A stretch of DNA of 64,000 bases from Flagellimonas pacifica (lineage in GTDB: Bacteria > Bacteroidota > Bacteroidia > Flavobacteriales > Flavobacteriaceae), in the NCBI RefSeq assembly GCF_900215465.1, contig NZ_OBEH01000002.1, forward strand, positions 1 to 64,000, read 5' to 3'. Below the pieces are notes generated by a model. The model did not search any database and was not told the DNA's origin. It was given only the letters and a program-made list of their open reading frames with translations. This document shows positions 28,424 through 40,258 of this stretch, piece after piece (the stretch's first letter is position 1; the number at the start of each line of letters is the position of its first letter). The position numbers and the translations under genes are program-made.

Positions 28424-29956
28424 ATGCAGAACAACGTACTTATCCTAGACTTTGGTTCCCAGTACACACAGTTGATCGCAAGACGCGTCAGGGAACTCAA
28501 TATTTACTCAGAAATAAAACCATACAACAACCCTCCAAAGGATTTATCACAGTATAAAGCTGTGATTTTATCAGGTTCTCCGTTCTCGGTAAGAAGTGAA
28601 AATGCTCCGCATCCCGATCTATCGGAAATAAAAGGGAAAAAGCCTTTGTTGGGTATTTGCTACGGTGCCCAATATCTTTCCCATTTTCACGGTGGTAATG
28701 TGGCTCCTTCGGCTACAAGGGAATATGGCCGGGCCAATCTGTCTTACGTAAAAGATGGAGAAGGTTTTCTTGATGGATTGAATGAGGGAAGCCAAGTATG
28801 GATGAGCCATAGCGACACCATCAAACAATTACCGGAAGGAGCTGTTCATTTGGCGAGTACCCATGATGTTGAAAACGCTGCGTTTAAGATAGAAGGGGAA
28901 CAAACTTATGGGATCCAGTTTCATCCAGAAGTATATCATACCACAGATGGTAAAAAGCTTTTGGAGAACTTTTTGGTTAACATTGCGGGATTAAATCAGG
29001 ATTGGACACCAGATGCCTTTATTGAAACCACGGTTGCTGAGCTTAAGGAGAAGATAGGTGATGAAAAAGTAATCTTGGGACTTTCCGGAGGTGTAGATTC
29101 CAGTGTAGCAGCTATGTTATTGCACAAGGCTATTGGAGAACATCTGCACTGTATTTTTGTAAACAATGGATTGTTGCGCAAAAATGAGTTTGAAAGCGTG
29201 TTAGATCAGTACAAGCATATGGGTTTGAACGTGAAGGGCGTAGATGCTTCGGCACGTTTTTTGAATGCTCTGAAGGGAGAATCAGACCCCGAAGGGAAAA
29301 GAAAGATTATTGGAAGGGTATTTATTGAGGTTTTTGATGATGAGGCCCACAAGGTTGAAAATGCAAAGTGGCTGGCACAAGGTACCATTTACCCAGACCG
29401 TATAGAATCGGTGTCGGCAAGTGGAGGCCCATCAGCAGTAATCAAAAGTCATCACAATGTTGGCGGATTGCCCGATTATATGAAACTGAAGATTGTGGAA
29501 CCACTACATTTATTGTTTAAAGATGAAGTGCGAAGGGTTGGAAAGAATTTGGATATGGATCCAACCATATTGGGCAGACACCCATTTCCAGGCCCAGGCT
29601 TAGGAATTCGTATTCTGGGTGACATTACCGCCGAAAAGGTGTCTATTTTACAGGAAGTTGATGCGATTTTTATTGAGGGGTTGAAAAAATGGGGACTTTA
29701 TGATAAAGTCTGGCAGGCCGGAGCCATGCTTTTGCCCGTAAATAGTGTAGGAGTTATGGGAGATGAACGTACATATGAGAAATGTGTCGCGCTACGGGCA
29801 GTAGAAAGTACAGACGGAATGACCGCGGATTGGGTAAATTTACCCTACGAATTTTTACAAAAGACCTCCAATGATATAATAAATAAGGTCAAAGGCGTTA
29901 ATAGAGTAGTGTATGACATTAGTTCTAAGCCACCTGCAACTATAGAATGGGAATGA
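28424..29956 (+). CDS. guaA: GMP synthase (glutamine-hydrolysing)
   Basis: About 510 residues from the ATG at 28424 ([16 protein letters not shown]). The N-terminal class I amidotransferase has its nucleophile in [11 protein letters not shown] and the His-Glu of the triad in [10 protein letters not shown]. The ATP-pyrophosphatase has the P-loop [16 protein letters not shown], and the C-terminal dimerisation domain has [15 protein letters not shown] and ends with PPATIEWE. It makes GMP from XMP in the cytosol. It heads an operon: the next start codon (ATGA) overlaps its stop. Confidence 0.97.
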   Translation: MQNNVLILDFGSQYTQLIARRVRELNIYSEIKPYNNPPKDLSQYKAVILSGSPFSVRSENAPHPDLSEIKGKKPLLGICYGAQYLSHFHGGNVAPSATREYGRANLSYVKDGEGFLDGLNEGSQVWMSHSDTIKQLPEGAVHLASTHDVENAAFKIEGEQTYGIQFHPEVYHTTDGKKLLENFLVNIAGLNQDWTPDAFIETTVAELKEKIGDEKVILGLSGGVDSSVAAMLLHKAIGEHLHCIFVNNGLLRKNEFESVLDQYKHMGLNVKGVDASARFLNALKGESDPEGKRKIIGRVFIEVFDDEAHKVENAKWLAQGTIYPDRIESVSASGGPSAVIKSHHNVGGLPDYMKLKIVEPLHLLFKDEVRRVGKNLDMDPTILGRHPFPGPGLGIRILGDITAEKVSILQEVDAIFIEGLKKWGLYDKVWQAGAMLLPVNSVGVMGDERTYEKCVALRAVESTDGMTADWVNLPYEFLQKTSNDIINKVKGVNRVVYDISSKPPATIEWE

Positions 29957-32088
29957 AAAAATATATTTTAAGACTGGGTATTGTTGTCTTTTTATTGACT
30001 TCAATTCAGGTTTCTGCCCAAAAGTATACCACACATGCGGTTAAAGAAGGGGAGACGTTACAGAGTATTTCTCAAAAGTATAGGGTTACTCCTTATACTA
30101 TTTTGCAATCCAATAAGGAATTAAAAACTGCCGCAGATGTAAAGGTCAATACTATTCTGGTCATTCCTCTTGATGGATCTGTGATTACCCAAGGAAATGA
30201 ACCAAAAGAGGAGAATGTAAAAGAACAGGAAAAACCTCTTGGATTTTCAAGGCATAGAGTCAGAAAAAGAGAGACTCTTTTTGGACTTACCCAGAAATAT
30301 GATATTACCGAAGAACAATTAAAACGGTACAATAGACAATTATATGCAGAGCCCTTAAAAAAGGGTATGATTTTGCAGATTCCTAAATTCCCAGAGCGCA
30401 TAGAGGAAGAAGAGCAGGAACTCGATTTTGAGACCTATACGGTTTTGCCCAAAGAGACTAGATGGAGTATTGCCCATAAATATGGGATAACAGTGGATAG
30501 TTTGGTTGCCTTGAATCCGGATTTAAGTAAAACGTCTGATTATTTGGCCATGGGCCAGGAATTGAAATTGCCAAGACCGAAAGGAGATAGCTTAAAAGAC
30601 CAACAGGTTGATTTGTTCACTTCTTTTACCGTGCCACCCAAACAAACTTTGTATAGTTTAGGGAAAGAATACGGTATTCCCTCAGATTCTATCGTTAAAC
30701 TGAATCCTGAAATTATGGAACGCGGGGGGTTGAAGGAAGGCATGATTATTCGGTTGCCAAAGAAAAGGGATACATCGGGAGAGGTAAATACGGAGAACTT
30801 CATTTTTTACGAGGTAAAACCAAAGCAGAATATTTTTAGGCTTACCCAAAACCTGAAAATTACTAGAGATGAATTGTTCCGGTTAAATCCAGATTTGGAA
30901 AACGGCTTAAAAGCTGGAATGGTATTAAAACTTCCCAAGGAAAATGCAGAAGGATTAGAAGTCAAAAATGCATTGGTCATAGATAAGATCAATCTTATTG
31001 ATAGTGTTAACACGGAAAACAGGCCAAAATTGGTTTTTATGCTGCCTTTTAGGCTAGATCGGGTCAATTTTAGCGATAGGAAAAAAACAATCAATCAAAT
31101 TAAAAACAGAAAAGACGTCAATGTTAGCGTTGGATTCTATTCTGGAGCCATGGTTGCCATGGATTCCATAAAAAAAATGGGAATTTCGGTAGATGTAAAA
31201 ACGTATGATACAGAACGAAATCAGGATAAAGTAAAAGAGATTTTCTTTAGGGAAAACTTTATTGGGGTCAATGCCATTATTGGACCATTATTGCCAGATG
31301 CCTTGGATGAAGTAGCTGTACAGGCAGCTTCTAAAAATATACCAGTGGTTGCACCCATAACTTCGAATAGTGGGTTAAGCCATAACAATGTGTTCTTTTC
31401 CGTGCCAAAAGATGATGTCCTTAGGAAAAAGATGTTGTCCTACTTGGAAAAAAAATATACAGACCAGAATGTGGTGATCATTGCAGATTCTACCCATCAA
31501 GTGGCGCTTGATTCCATTTTGACCAAATTCCCTGCAGCTCAAATAGCCAAGATAATTGAGAACAAGTCCCTCCATTTGGATGAGTTTTTGATTCAATTGT
31601 CTGAGAAAAAAGAAAATTGGGTTTTTGTAGAGACAGCACAACCTAATATGGTTTCAAGCGTGAGTTCCATTTTAAATTCAGCCATTACTGAAGATGTATC
31701 GGTAAGAATGTTCACTACTAATTTTAATAGCGCTTTTGAAGAGGATGCCGTTCAAGTGACGCATCTGTCCAATTTGAAGTTTTCTTATCCATCTTTTTAT
31801 AGGGAGGCATCAAATGATGCTTTTACCAAAGCATATCGTAAGCGTTATAAAGGATTAAAACCTGATCGTTACGCGGTTCGCGGTTTTGATGTAACCTTTG
31901 ATGTTTTATTGAAACTGGCTCACAAGAATAATCTTTTTGAAACCTCAAAGATTATTGGACTAACGGAATATACAGGAAATAGCTTTAATTATTTTAATGA
32001 TTGGACCTCTGGCTATTACAACAAAGCCTGTTATTTAATGGAGTATGATAGTTTAAGAATAAAAGAAATAAAATTAGATGACCTCTAA
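29953..32088 (+). CDS. Five-LysM protein fused to a type I periplasmic-binding-like domain
   Basis: About 711 residues from the ATG at 29953, whose ATGA overlaps the guaA stop; an ATG at 29947 is the alternative. A signal peptide (about 1-25) is followed by five LysM repeats (about 27-330), each ending in an L-x-[IL]-P segment such as [15 protein letters not shown] and MVLKLPKE. The C-terminal part (about 350-690) resembles receptor-family ligand-binding or amino-acid ABC binding proteins ([28 protein letters not shown]). It probably binds peptidoglycan and a small ligand or protein partner in the periplasm. The guaA-LysM linkage is common in Flavobacteriia. Confidence 0.88.
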   Translation: MKKYILRLGIVVFLLTSIQVSAQKYTTHAVKEGETLQSISQKYRVTPYTILQSNKELKTAADVKVNTILVIPLDGSVITQGNEPKEENVKEQEKPLGFSRHRVRKRETLFGLTQKYDITEEQLKRYNRQLYAEPLKKGMILQIPKFPERIEEEEQELDFETYTVLPKETRWSIAHKYGITVDSLVALNPDLSKTSDYLAMGQELKLPRPKGDSLKDQQVDLFTSFTVPPKQTLYSLGKEYGIPSDSIVKLNPEIMERGGLKEGMIIRLPKKRDTSGEVNTENFIFYEVKPKQNIFRLTQNLKITRDELFRLNPDLENGLKAGMVLKLPKENAEGLEVKNALVIDKINLIDSVNTENRPKLVFMLPFRLDRVNFSDRKKTINQIKNRKDVNVSVGFYSGAMVAMDSIKKMGISVDVKTYDTERNQDKVKEIFFRENFIGVNAIIGPLLPDALDEVAVQAASKNIPVVAPITSNSGLSHNNVFFSVPKDDVLRKKMLSYLEKKYTDQNVVIIADSTHQVALDSILTKFPAAQIAKIIENKSLHLDEFLIQLSEKKENWVFVETAQPNMVSSVSSILNSAITEDVSVRMFTTNFNSAFEEDAVQVTHLSNLKFSYPSFYREASNDAFTKAYRKRYKGLKPDRYAVRGFDVTFDVLLKLAHKNNLFETSKIIGLTEYTGNSFNYFNDWTSGYYNKACYLMEYDSLRIKEIKLDDL

Positions 32089-32482
32089 AGTAACCTATAC
32101 CGGAGAACTTAGGACTACTTGCTTGCACCTAAGATCCAACAATGAATTTATTACTGATGCACCAGTAGACAATAATGGAAGGGGAGAAGCTTTTTCACCA
32201 ACAGATACTGTCGCCACGGGCTTGGCGAGCTGTATGCTTACTATGATGGGAATAAAAGCAAGAGACCTAGAAGTAGATTTGGCAGGAGCGACCGCAGAAG
32301 TAACCAAACATATGGAGGCGAACCCTAGACGAATTTCAAAAATTGAAGTAAAGATGGAGTTGCCGGGCAATATTTCTGAAAAGCATCGGAAGGTTTTGGA
32401 AAATACAGCCAACACATGTCCAGTTCATTATAGTTTACATCCAGATATTGAAAAAATAATTGAATTTGATTGGGTAAAATAA
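32078..32482 (+). CDS. OsmC family peroxiredoxin-like protein
   Basis: A 134-residue OsmC/Ohr-fold protein. The two conserved cysteines are in GLASCMLTMMG and ANTCPVHYSLHPD; the FSPTDTVATGL segment precedes the first. OsmC proteins reduce organic hydroperoxides with a dithiol partner, though some family members have other roles. It overlaps the preceding gene by 11 bp and the next by 13 bp, so it sits mid-operon. Confidence 0.9.
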   Translation: MTSKVTYTGELRTTCLHLRSNNEFITDAPVDNNGRGEAFSPTDTVATGLASCMLTMMGIKARDLEVDLAGATAEVTKHMEANPRRISKIEVKMELPGNISEKHRKVLENTANTCPVHYSLHPDIEKIIEFDWVK

Positions 32483-33000
32483 CAGCTATAGGATGCTTTC
32501 TATTCTTTTCTTTCTTGGGATTTTCCCAAGAAATTGAAGAAGGTGTTTTATGGAGTCCTGAATTAAGGCTTACATGGTCAGATTTTAGAGGTAAAGTGCC
32601 CCCAGCTTCCGTTCCGGCTGCCACTACCGCAAGCGGAATCAGTTATAAATATTCAGCTAACCTTATTCATCATGAGGTGGAATTGGATTTTGAGGTAAAC
32701 GCCTTTTTTTACCCTAATGAATCTTGGTATAAACCTGAAGTTTGTGACGATTTAATTCTAAGTCATGAACAACTCCATTTTGATATTTCTGAACTTTTTG
32801 CCCGCAAAATGAGAGATAAATTGGAGCGCACCTCATTTTCGGATAATGTAAAAGCCGAAATCCGAAAAATATATAGGGAGATTTTGGAAGAGCTCCAAAA
32901 GTTTCAAGAACAATACGATTGGGAAACCAACTTTTCCAGAAATGCACAAAAACAATTGGAATGGAACAAGAAGATTGCCGAGGCATTAAAAAAAGATTAA
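32470..33000 (+). CDS. Exported HExxH protein (DUF922-like putative zinc protease)
   Basis: A 176-residue protein with a short signal peptide ending GFSQ near residue 20. It has the WSDFRG opening motif and a zinc-binding-type HEQLHFDISELFARKM (HExxH near residue 99), matching DUF922-like predicted secreted proteases. No in-frame ATG precedes the signal peptide, so it must start at the TTG at 32470, which overlaps the OsmC gene by 13 bp. The substrate is unknown; catalytic activity is inferred from the motif alone. Confidence 0.75.
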   Translation: MGKITAIGCFLFFSFLGFSQEIEEGVLWSPELRLTWSDFRGKVPPASVPAATTASGISYKYSANLIHHEVELDFEVNAFFYPNESWYKPEVCDDLILSHEQLHFDISELFARKMRDKLERTSFSDNVKAEIRKIYREILEELQKFQEQYDWETNFSRNAQKQLEWNKKIAEALKKD

Positions 33001-33086
33001 AAATAGCTTTTAACTTATGATCTCCAGTTTTTAAACCTTGATTTTACTTCAAAAAAAACCTTTTGTAGGTCCATGTTCGTTTCTTA

Positions 33087-34727
33087 TCATTTTTTAGATT
33101 TCTTCTTATTGTAAGAATCGATGAACTTCCGATCTAGTTCTGGGGAATCCTTGTACTTTTTACGCAAAGCATCAAGCTCTTTTTTTAGTTGATCAACAAC
33201 CGAACTATATTCTGGATTAGCATACACATTGTTCATTTCGTTGGGGTCTTTTTCAAGATCATATAATTCCCATTCATCAACATCATGATAAAAGTGCATG
33301 AGTTTGTGCGTTTTTGTTGCAATTCCATAATGCCTTTTTACGGCGTGCTCTGCAGGGTATTCATAATAATGGTAATACACACCATCCCTATCCCATATTT
33401 CCGTATTTCCGGTTAACAAAGGAATTAAACTTTCTCCTTGCATGTCTTCGGGCGCTGATATTCCAGCTGCTTCCAAAAAGGTTTGTGCAAAATCAAGATT
33501 TTGAACCATTTCATCACTTGTGGTTCCCGGCTTTATTTGGTTTGGCCATTTAATTAGCAGGGGAGTCTTAAAAGATTCGTTATACATAAAACGCTTATCA
33601 AACCATCCATGTTCACCCAAGTAAAAACCCTGATCCGAAGTATAAATCACGATAGTGTTTTTGGCTAAATCATTTTTATCTAGATAATCCAAAACCCGTC
33701 CTACATTGTCATCCACAGAAGAGATGCATGCTAAATAGTCTTGAATATACCTTTGGTATTTCCAACTGGTTTTTTCTTGATCGTTCATTTTGGGCCAATT
33801 TTCCTTAAAATGATTTGTGATAGAATCAACAACTGGCTTGTACAATTGTAACTGCTCTGGATTCATACGATAAAAATCCCCCCCATTAAAAAGTCTTGTA
33901 TTCCTTGGATCGGTGTCTACCTCCATTTCGGCCAAGGTTTCTGGAAATACTTTGCAGTCATAGCTAAGCAACATATGCTTAAAAATGTTCATCTCAGCAG
34001 TTTTAGCAGCTGTTCCTCTATTTTGATAGTCATCAAAAAGGGACTCAGGCTCCGGAAATTTACGTTTGGAAAACGCTTTGAACTTTGCTGCATTTGGCCA
34101 CCATGCTCGGTGCGGGGCTTTATGTAGATAGAGCATTAAGAATGGTTTCTCTGGATTTCTTTTGGTATCCAACCAATCTAGTGTGAAATCTGTAATAATG
34201 TCCGTGGCATACCCGGTTTTTTGAATAGTGTCACCTTTGGTGGTTATAAAATCTGGGTTAATATAGCTTCCTTGCCCCGGGACTATTTTAAACTCGTCAA
34301 AACCTTTTGGGCTATTCCCAAAATGGAGTTTCCCGAACATTGCGGTTTGATAACCAGCTCTTTTAAATAATTGGGGGAAGGTAACTTGTGTTGTATCAAA
34401 AGGAGTGAGGTTATCAATTTTTCCGTTCAGGTGGGTATGTTTTCCGGTAAGAATTGTGGCTCTAGACGGAGCACATATAGAGTTGGTGACAGAGGCATTG
34501 GTAAAGAGCATACCTTCTTTAGCGATTCTATCAATATGAGGAGTTTTGATTAAGGTGGTATCATACGCACTTATAGCTTGATACGCATGATCATCAGACA
34601 TGATGAACAAAATATTGGGCCTATTGGTACTTTTAGAATCTTCTTTACCATTTTCCACACCTGTGTTTTTACATGATATAGTAGTACACAGTATTAGAGT
34701 AAATGTCAAGAATTGTCTTTTGAACAT
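33087..34727 (-). CDS. Type I (formylglycine) sulfatase lipoprotein
   Basis: A 546-residue sulfatase with a lipobox ending ISC (about residue 19), so probably membrane-anchored. The metal-binding MSDDHAYQ and the formylglycine site CAPSRATILTGKH (Cys-x-Pro-Ser-Arg) are intact, as are FGKLHFG, APHRAWWPN, and the C-terminal YTSDQGFYLGEHGWFDKRF. The Cys form needs an anSME or FGE maturase, which is not in this window. It hydrolyses sulfate esters, probably on algal or animal glycans; the exact substrate is unknown. The next genes in the same direction upstream are a small protein and a TIM-barrel isomerase. Confidence 0.93.
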   Translation of the reverse strand: MFKRQFLTFTLILCTTISCKNTGVENGKEDSKSTNRPNILFIMSDDHAYQAISAYDTTLIKTPHIDRIAKEGMLFTNASVTNSICAPSRATILTGKHTHLNGKIDNLTPFDTTQVTFPQLFKRAGYQTAMFGKLHFGNSPKGFDEFKIVPGQGSYINPDFITTKGDTIQKTGYATDIITDFTLDWLDTKRNPEKPFLMLYLHKAPHRAWWPNAAKFKAFSKRKFPEPESLFDDYQNRGTAAKTAEMNIFKHMLLSYDCKVFPETLAEMEVDTDPRNTRLFNGGDFYRMNPEQLQLYKPVVDSITNHFKENWPKMNDQEKTSWKYQRYIQDYLACISSVDDNVGRVLDYLDKNDLAKNTIVIYTSDQGFYLGEHGWFDKRFMYNESFKTPLLIKWPNQIKPGTTSDEMVQNLDFAQTFLEAAGISAPEDMQGESLIPLLTGNTEIWDRDGVYYHYYEYPAEHAVKRHYGIATKTHKLMHFYHDVDEWELYDLEKDPNEMNNVYANPEYSSVVDQLKKELDALRKKYKDSPELDRKFIDSYNKKKSKK

Positions 34728-34793
34728 AAAGATGGTTTTTAGAAAGGTTATTGTCTTAATTGGGTTGTTTTTTACTTAATATTTTGATTGAAA

Positions 34794-35135
34794 TTAAATC
34801 TGTTCAAAAATGTTTGTGCCCGACTGCCCTGGTCTTGAATCCCATTTGAAATACTCTGTCAATCTAATTTTTCCTTTATTTGAGGTTGAAATTTCTCCAG
34901 TTGAGGAACCATTGTCCAACCTTCCATCTACTTGCAATTGACAATAGCTAAACTTTAAGGTATTGCCCTTCAAATTGCCTACAAGGAACCCTTTGACTAT
35001 TTGACCGCCAGTATATTCGGCATGGATTAGATTGTCATTTTGTGTAAAAATAAATATGGTCTCTTTATTTACCACACCATTATTAGAGGTTTTGATAACA
35101 TTCATTTTAACCTTGTTCAAACTAATTTTTGTCAT
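34794..35135 (-). CDS. Small uncharacterised beta-rich protein
   Basis: A 113-residue protein without signal peptide or membrane helix. The pattern of short strands with glycines (TGGQIVKGFLVGNLKGNTLKF, with one break, and DGRLDNGSSTGEI) suggests a small all-beta fold. Similar short proteins are sometimes labelled n-acetylglutamate synthase in public annotation, without a catalytic domain to justify it. It lies between the sulfatase and TIM-barrel genes on the same strand. I do not assign a function. Confidence 0.65.
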   Translation of the reverse strand: MTKISLNKVKMNVIKTSNNGVVNKETIFIFTQNDNLIHAEYTGGQIVKGFLVGNLKGNTLKFSYCQLQVDGRLDNGSSTGEISTSNKGKIRLTEYFKWDSRPGQSGTNIFEQI

Positions 35136-35189
35136 TTAAAATTATGTTTACCAATGTTAAAAACATGCTGGGGCATTTAATAAAGTAAC

Positions 35190-36053
35190 CTAAATATCGC
35201 ATCTAACAAAGGCATCCTTCAATGCTTCAATTTTATCATCCCAAGTAGGAATAAACTCTTGGGCCACGTATCCAGTATAACCGGTTTCTTGAATGGCTTT
35301 CATGATGGCAGGGTAGTAAAGCTCTTGGCTTTCATCAATTTCATTACGCCCAGGAACCCCTGCCGTATGATAGTGTCCCAAATACTCATGGTAGGTTTGA
35401 ATAGTTTTGATAATATCCCCTTCCTGAACTTGCATATGGTAAATATCATAAAGCAGTTTAAAATTGTCACTGCCTAAATGTTTGCATAGTTCTACTCCCC
35501 AAAGTGTGCTATCACACATGTAGTCGGGGTGGTTTGTCTGGTTAAAAAGTTCCATTTGAATAACCACTCCATGTTCCTCTGCCAGGGGCATGATTTTGGA
35601 AAGTCCATCAACACAATTTTGCAAGCCCACATAGTCATTCATTCCATTTCGATTGCCACTAAAGCAGATAAGGTTGGTATACCCAGCCTTGGCTACTTTA
35701 GGAATCATTTCAGTATAATTTTTAATTAGGATTTCATGGTTTTTTGGATTGTTCCATCCTTCTGTCAAACTTATTTCAGCTCCATTGCACATAGAACAAT
35801 GAATATCATATTTTTTGAGCAGCGGCCAATCTTTGGGGCCTATTAGATCAATGGCCTTAATTCCCATCTCGCTCAGAATTTTCAAGAATTCTTCCAAAGG
35901 AAGATGGCCAAAGCACCATTGGCAAACACTATGGTTGATGTTATTTTTTAGTTTAAAGTCTTTACTCATTTTTGTGGTTTGCGCCATTGATTTTGTACTT
36001 ATAATTCCCGCTGCGCCGATTGCTGAAGCAGATATGAAATTTCTTCTCTTCAT
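35190..36053 (-). CDS. Tat-exported TIM-barrel sugar isomerase/epimerase-like protein (hydroxypyruvate isomerase family)
   Basis: A 287-residue protein. The N-terminus MKRRNFISASAIGAAG is a twin-arginine signal. The rest is an AP-endonuclease-2-like TIM barrel with metal-ligand glutamates in VVIQMELFN and VAQEFIPT and histidine/aspartate in LYDIYHMQVQEGD and YHEYLGHYHTAG, matching hydroxypyruvate isomerase-like proteins. It probably isomerises or epimerises a sugar or sugar acid. Tat export fits a metallocofactor enzyme that folds in the cytosol. Its location upstream of a sulfatase suggests glycan use, but the substrate is unknown. Confidence 0.87.
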   Translation of the reverse strand: MKRRNFISASAIGAAGIISTKSMAQTTKMSKDFKLKNNINHSVCQWCFGHLPLEEFLKILSEMGIKAIDLIGPKDWPLLKKYDIHCSMCNGAEISLTEGWNNPKNHEILIKNYTEMIPKVAKAGYTNLICFSGNRNGMNDYVGLQNCVDGLSKIMPLAEEHGVVIQMELFNQTNHPDYMCDSTLWGVELCKHLGSDNFKLLYDIYHMQVQEGDIIKTIQTYHEYLGHYHTAGVPGRNEIDESQELYYPAIMKAIQETGYTGYVAQEFIPTWDDKIEALKDAFVRCDI

Positions 36054-36099
36054 TATTGATGATATTTAAACCAAGAAAGATAGTATTTTAGGCATACAA

Positions 36100-38026
<1,927 letters not shown>

Positions 38027-38042
38027 ACTGCGGTTTTGGACA

Positions 38043-38050
38043 TATATTTG
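38043..38050 (+). promoter_or_regulatory. Candidate Bacteroidota promoter for yidC
   Basis: TATATTTG matches TAnnTTTG. A TTTG at 38017-38020 could be the -33 element with a 22-bp spacer. It lies 43 bp before the yidC ATG, just past the end of pyrG. Confidence 0.45.
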
Positions 38051-38093
38051 CCACCTGAAAAGGCAAATAGAAGATTTTCACTAAATAACTTTC

Positions 38094-39977
38094 ATGGAAG
38101 AAAAGAAGTTGGATATCAATTCCATTATTGGATTTGTATTGATTTTTGGAATACTCGTTTTTATGTTTTACCAAAATCAACCCACACCAGAAGAGTTGGA
38201 GGCACAAAAGGTTGAACAGGCAAAAGTTGAAGCCGAGGCAAATGCCAAAGAAGTTGAGGCTGCAAAAGTTGTGGAGGAGGATAAGCCCACTCAGATAAAT
38301 TTACAAGACTCTGTTGCTGTGGCCAACTATAAAAGCTCAGTGGGGGCTTTTGGTTTTACTGCCGCATCTGAAGGGTCAACTGTGCTTGAGAACGAAGTAC
38401 TCTATTTGGAAGTTGCCAACAAAGGAGGACAGATTATTGAAGCAAAAATGAAAAATTTTGTGACTTATGATTCTGTGCCTGTTTACTTGGTAAAGAATGC
38501 TAATGCGGATTTTGGAATTAATTTCTCTACAACGGATAACAGGGTACTTAACACCAAAGATTTGTTTTTTGAACCATCCCTTACCAAAAGTGGAGATAAT
38601 CAAGTGCTTTCCATGAAAGCAAAAGTTGATGATAATCGTTTTTTAGAATATCGTTATGAAATGAAACCTGATGATTATTTGGTAGATTTTACCATTAGGT
38701 CACAAGGGTTGAATGGTGTGATTAATTCAGGTCGTCCTATTGATTTGGAGTGGAATTTAAAAGGCATCAGGCATGGTAAAAGCGTAAAATATGAGAATCG
38801 TTATACTCGGTTGACCTATAACCATGATGATGACAAAATCAGTAAGCTTTCAGAAGCTAGTGAATTGGATGAGGAAACCGAAGAGGATGTAAAATGGTTA
38901 TCTTATCGTCAACACTTCTTTAGTACAATTTTGGCTACTGACGATCATTTCAAAAGTGCTGCATTAAGTTCTAAAAATTTGGTTGAGGAGGAAAGTAAGG
39001 AAACCCATTTTACAAAAGAATATGCTACAAAAGCACCGTTGGAATTACAGGGTGGCGAGCTTGTACAAAATATGCATTGGTATTATGGGCCAACCGATGT
39101 TAAGGTATTGGAAGAATATAAAGATTTGGGATTGGTAGAATCTATTCCCTTTGGATGGGGCATCTTTGGATGGATCAATAGATTTGTTTTTACACCTTTC
39201 TATAACTTTTTAAGTTCTTTCTTGCCCTTTGGTATAGCAATTATTGTGATGACCATTTTGGTGAGATTGGCTTTATCACCTGTTACCTATAAATCATACT
39301 TGTCCCAGGCCAAGATGAAGGTATTGAAGCCTGAGATTACCGAAATCAACGAGAAGTATAAGGACAATGCCATGAAAAAGCAGCAAGAAACCATGAAGCT
39401 GTATGGTAAGGCTGGCGTAAGCCCAATGAGTGGATGTATTCCAGCGTTGCTACAGTTGCCCATTTTCTATGCACTGTTCATGTTCTTTCCTACTTCTTTT
39501 GCGTTAAGGCAGAAATCATTCCTTTGGGCAGAGGATTTGGCATCTTATGATTCCATTTTTGAATGGAGTACAAATATTCCCGTGATATCGAGTTTCTATG
39601 GAAATCACGTGAGTTTGTTCCCAATTTTAGCTTCCATCGCTATCTTTTTCTATATGACAATGACCACAGGGCAAAGTATGCAGATGCAACAGCAACCTGG
39701 TATGCCCAACATGAAGTTTATTATGTACCTATCTCCACTTATTATGTTGATTTTCTTCAACAATTATGCGAGTGGACTGAGTTTGTACTACTTCATCTCC
39801 AACTTGATTACCATCTTTATTATGCTGGCCATCAAGAACTACATTTTGGATGAAAATAAGATTCATGCCCAGATTCAAGAGAACAAGAAGAAGCCTAAAA
39901 AGGAAAACAAGTTCCAGAAGAAGATGCGTGAAATGATGGAACAGGCTGAAGCTCAAAAGAAGGCAGGAAAACGTTAA
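38094..39977 (+). CDS. yidC: Membrane protein insertase YidC
   Basis: A 627-residue inner-membrane protein. An N-terminal helix (about 10-26, GFVLIFGILVFMFY) is followed by a long acidic linker and the large periplasmic domain (about 95-350). The conserved C-terminal insertase has about five helices (365-600), with the positively charged helix-2 region RLALSPVTYKSYLSQAKMK and the Gly/Pro-rich MSGCIPALLQLPIFYALF. The basic tail (KKPKKENKFQKK) probably contacts ribosomes. YidC inserts proteins into the inner membrane with or without Sec. It ends in a hairpin terminator. Confidence 0.97.
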   Translation: MEEKKLDINSIIGFVLIFGILVFMFYQNQPTPEELEAQKVEQAKVEAEANAKEVEAAKVVEEDKPTQINLQDSVAVANYKSSVGAFGFTAASEGSTVLENEVLYLEVANKGGQIIEAKMKNFVTYDSVPVYLVKNANADFGINFSTTDNRVLNTKDLFFEPSLTKSGDNQVLSMKAKVDDNRFLEYRYEMKPDDYLVDFTIRSQGLNGVINSGRPIDLEWNLKGIRHGKSVKYENRYTRLTYNHDDDKISKLSEASELDEETEEDVKWLSYRQHFFSTILATDDHFKSAALSSKNLVEEESKETHFTKEYATKAPLELQGGELVQNMHWYYGPTDVKVLEEYKDLGLVESIPFGWGIFGWINRFVFTPFYNFLSSFLPFGIAIIVMTILVRLALSPVTYKSYLSQAKMKVLKPEITEINEKYKDNAMKKQQETMKLYGKAGVSPMSGCIPALLQLPIFYALFMFFPTSFALRQKSFLWAEDLASYDSIFEWSTNIPVISSFYGNHVSLFPILASIAIFFYMTMTTGQSMQMQQQPGMPNMKFIMYLSPLIMLIFFNNYASGLSLYYFISNLITIFIMLAIKNYILDENKIHAQIQENKKKPKKENKFQKKMREMMEQAEAQKKAGKR

Positions 39978-39999
39978 TCCCACTTCCCGAAAATAAAAA

Positions 40000-40026
40000 C
40001 TCCCCCATGAATGTGGGGGAGCTTTC
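40000..40026 (+). terminator. Terminator-like hairpin after yidC
   Basis: CTCCCCCA pairs with TGGGGGAG around a 6-nt loop, about 23 bp after the yidC stop. The T-run that follows is weak (CTTTC). Confidence 0.75.
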
Positions 40027-40182
40027 ACCATTGATAGGTATAGTTTGGAAAGATTTGGGACTTCAAAGATGTCACATATTACTTGCCTAAAAAATTAATA
40101 GTTGTAAAGGGTGCTTTTTTGTATGGTAAAGAGACCACTTTTGATGTGTCATCGATAAACGGTAATCCCTTATAGATAAAGG

Positions 40183-40217
40183 AACTCCCCTAATATATAT
40201 TAAGGGAGTTGTTTTGT
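40183..40217. terminator. Terminator-like hairpin downstream of the FAS1 gene
   Basis: AACTCCC and GGGAGTT arms surround an AT-rich loop, followed on the plus strand by GTTTTGT. It lies about 45 bp past the stop of the convergent five-FAS1 gene and probably ends that transcript. No gene is seen in 39978-40258. Confidence 0.65.
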
Positions 40218-40258
40218 AATATTTGACCTACAAAAACATAGGCCAAAACTTTTCCAAA

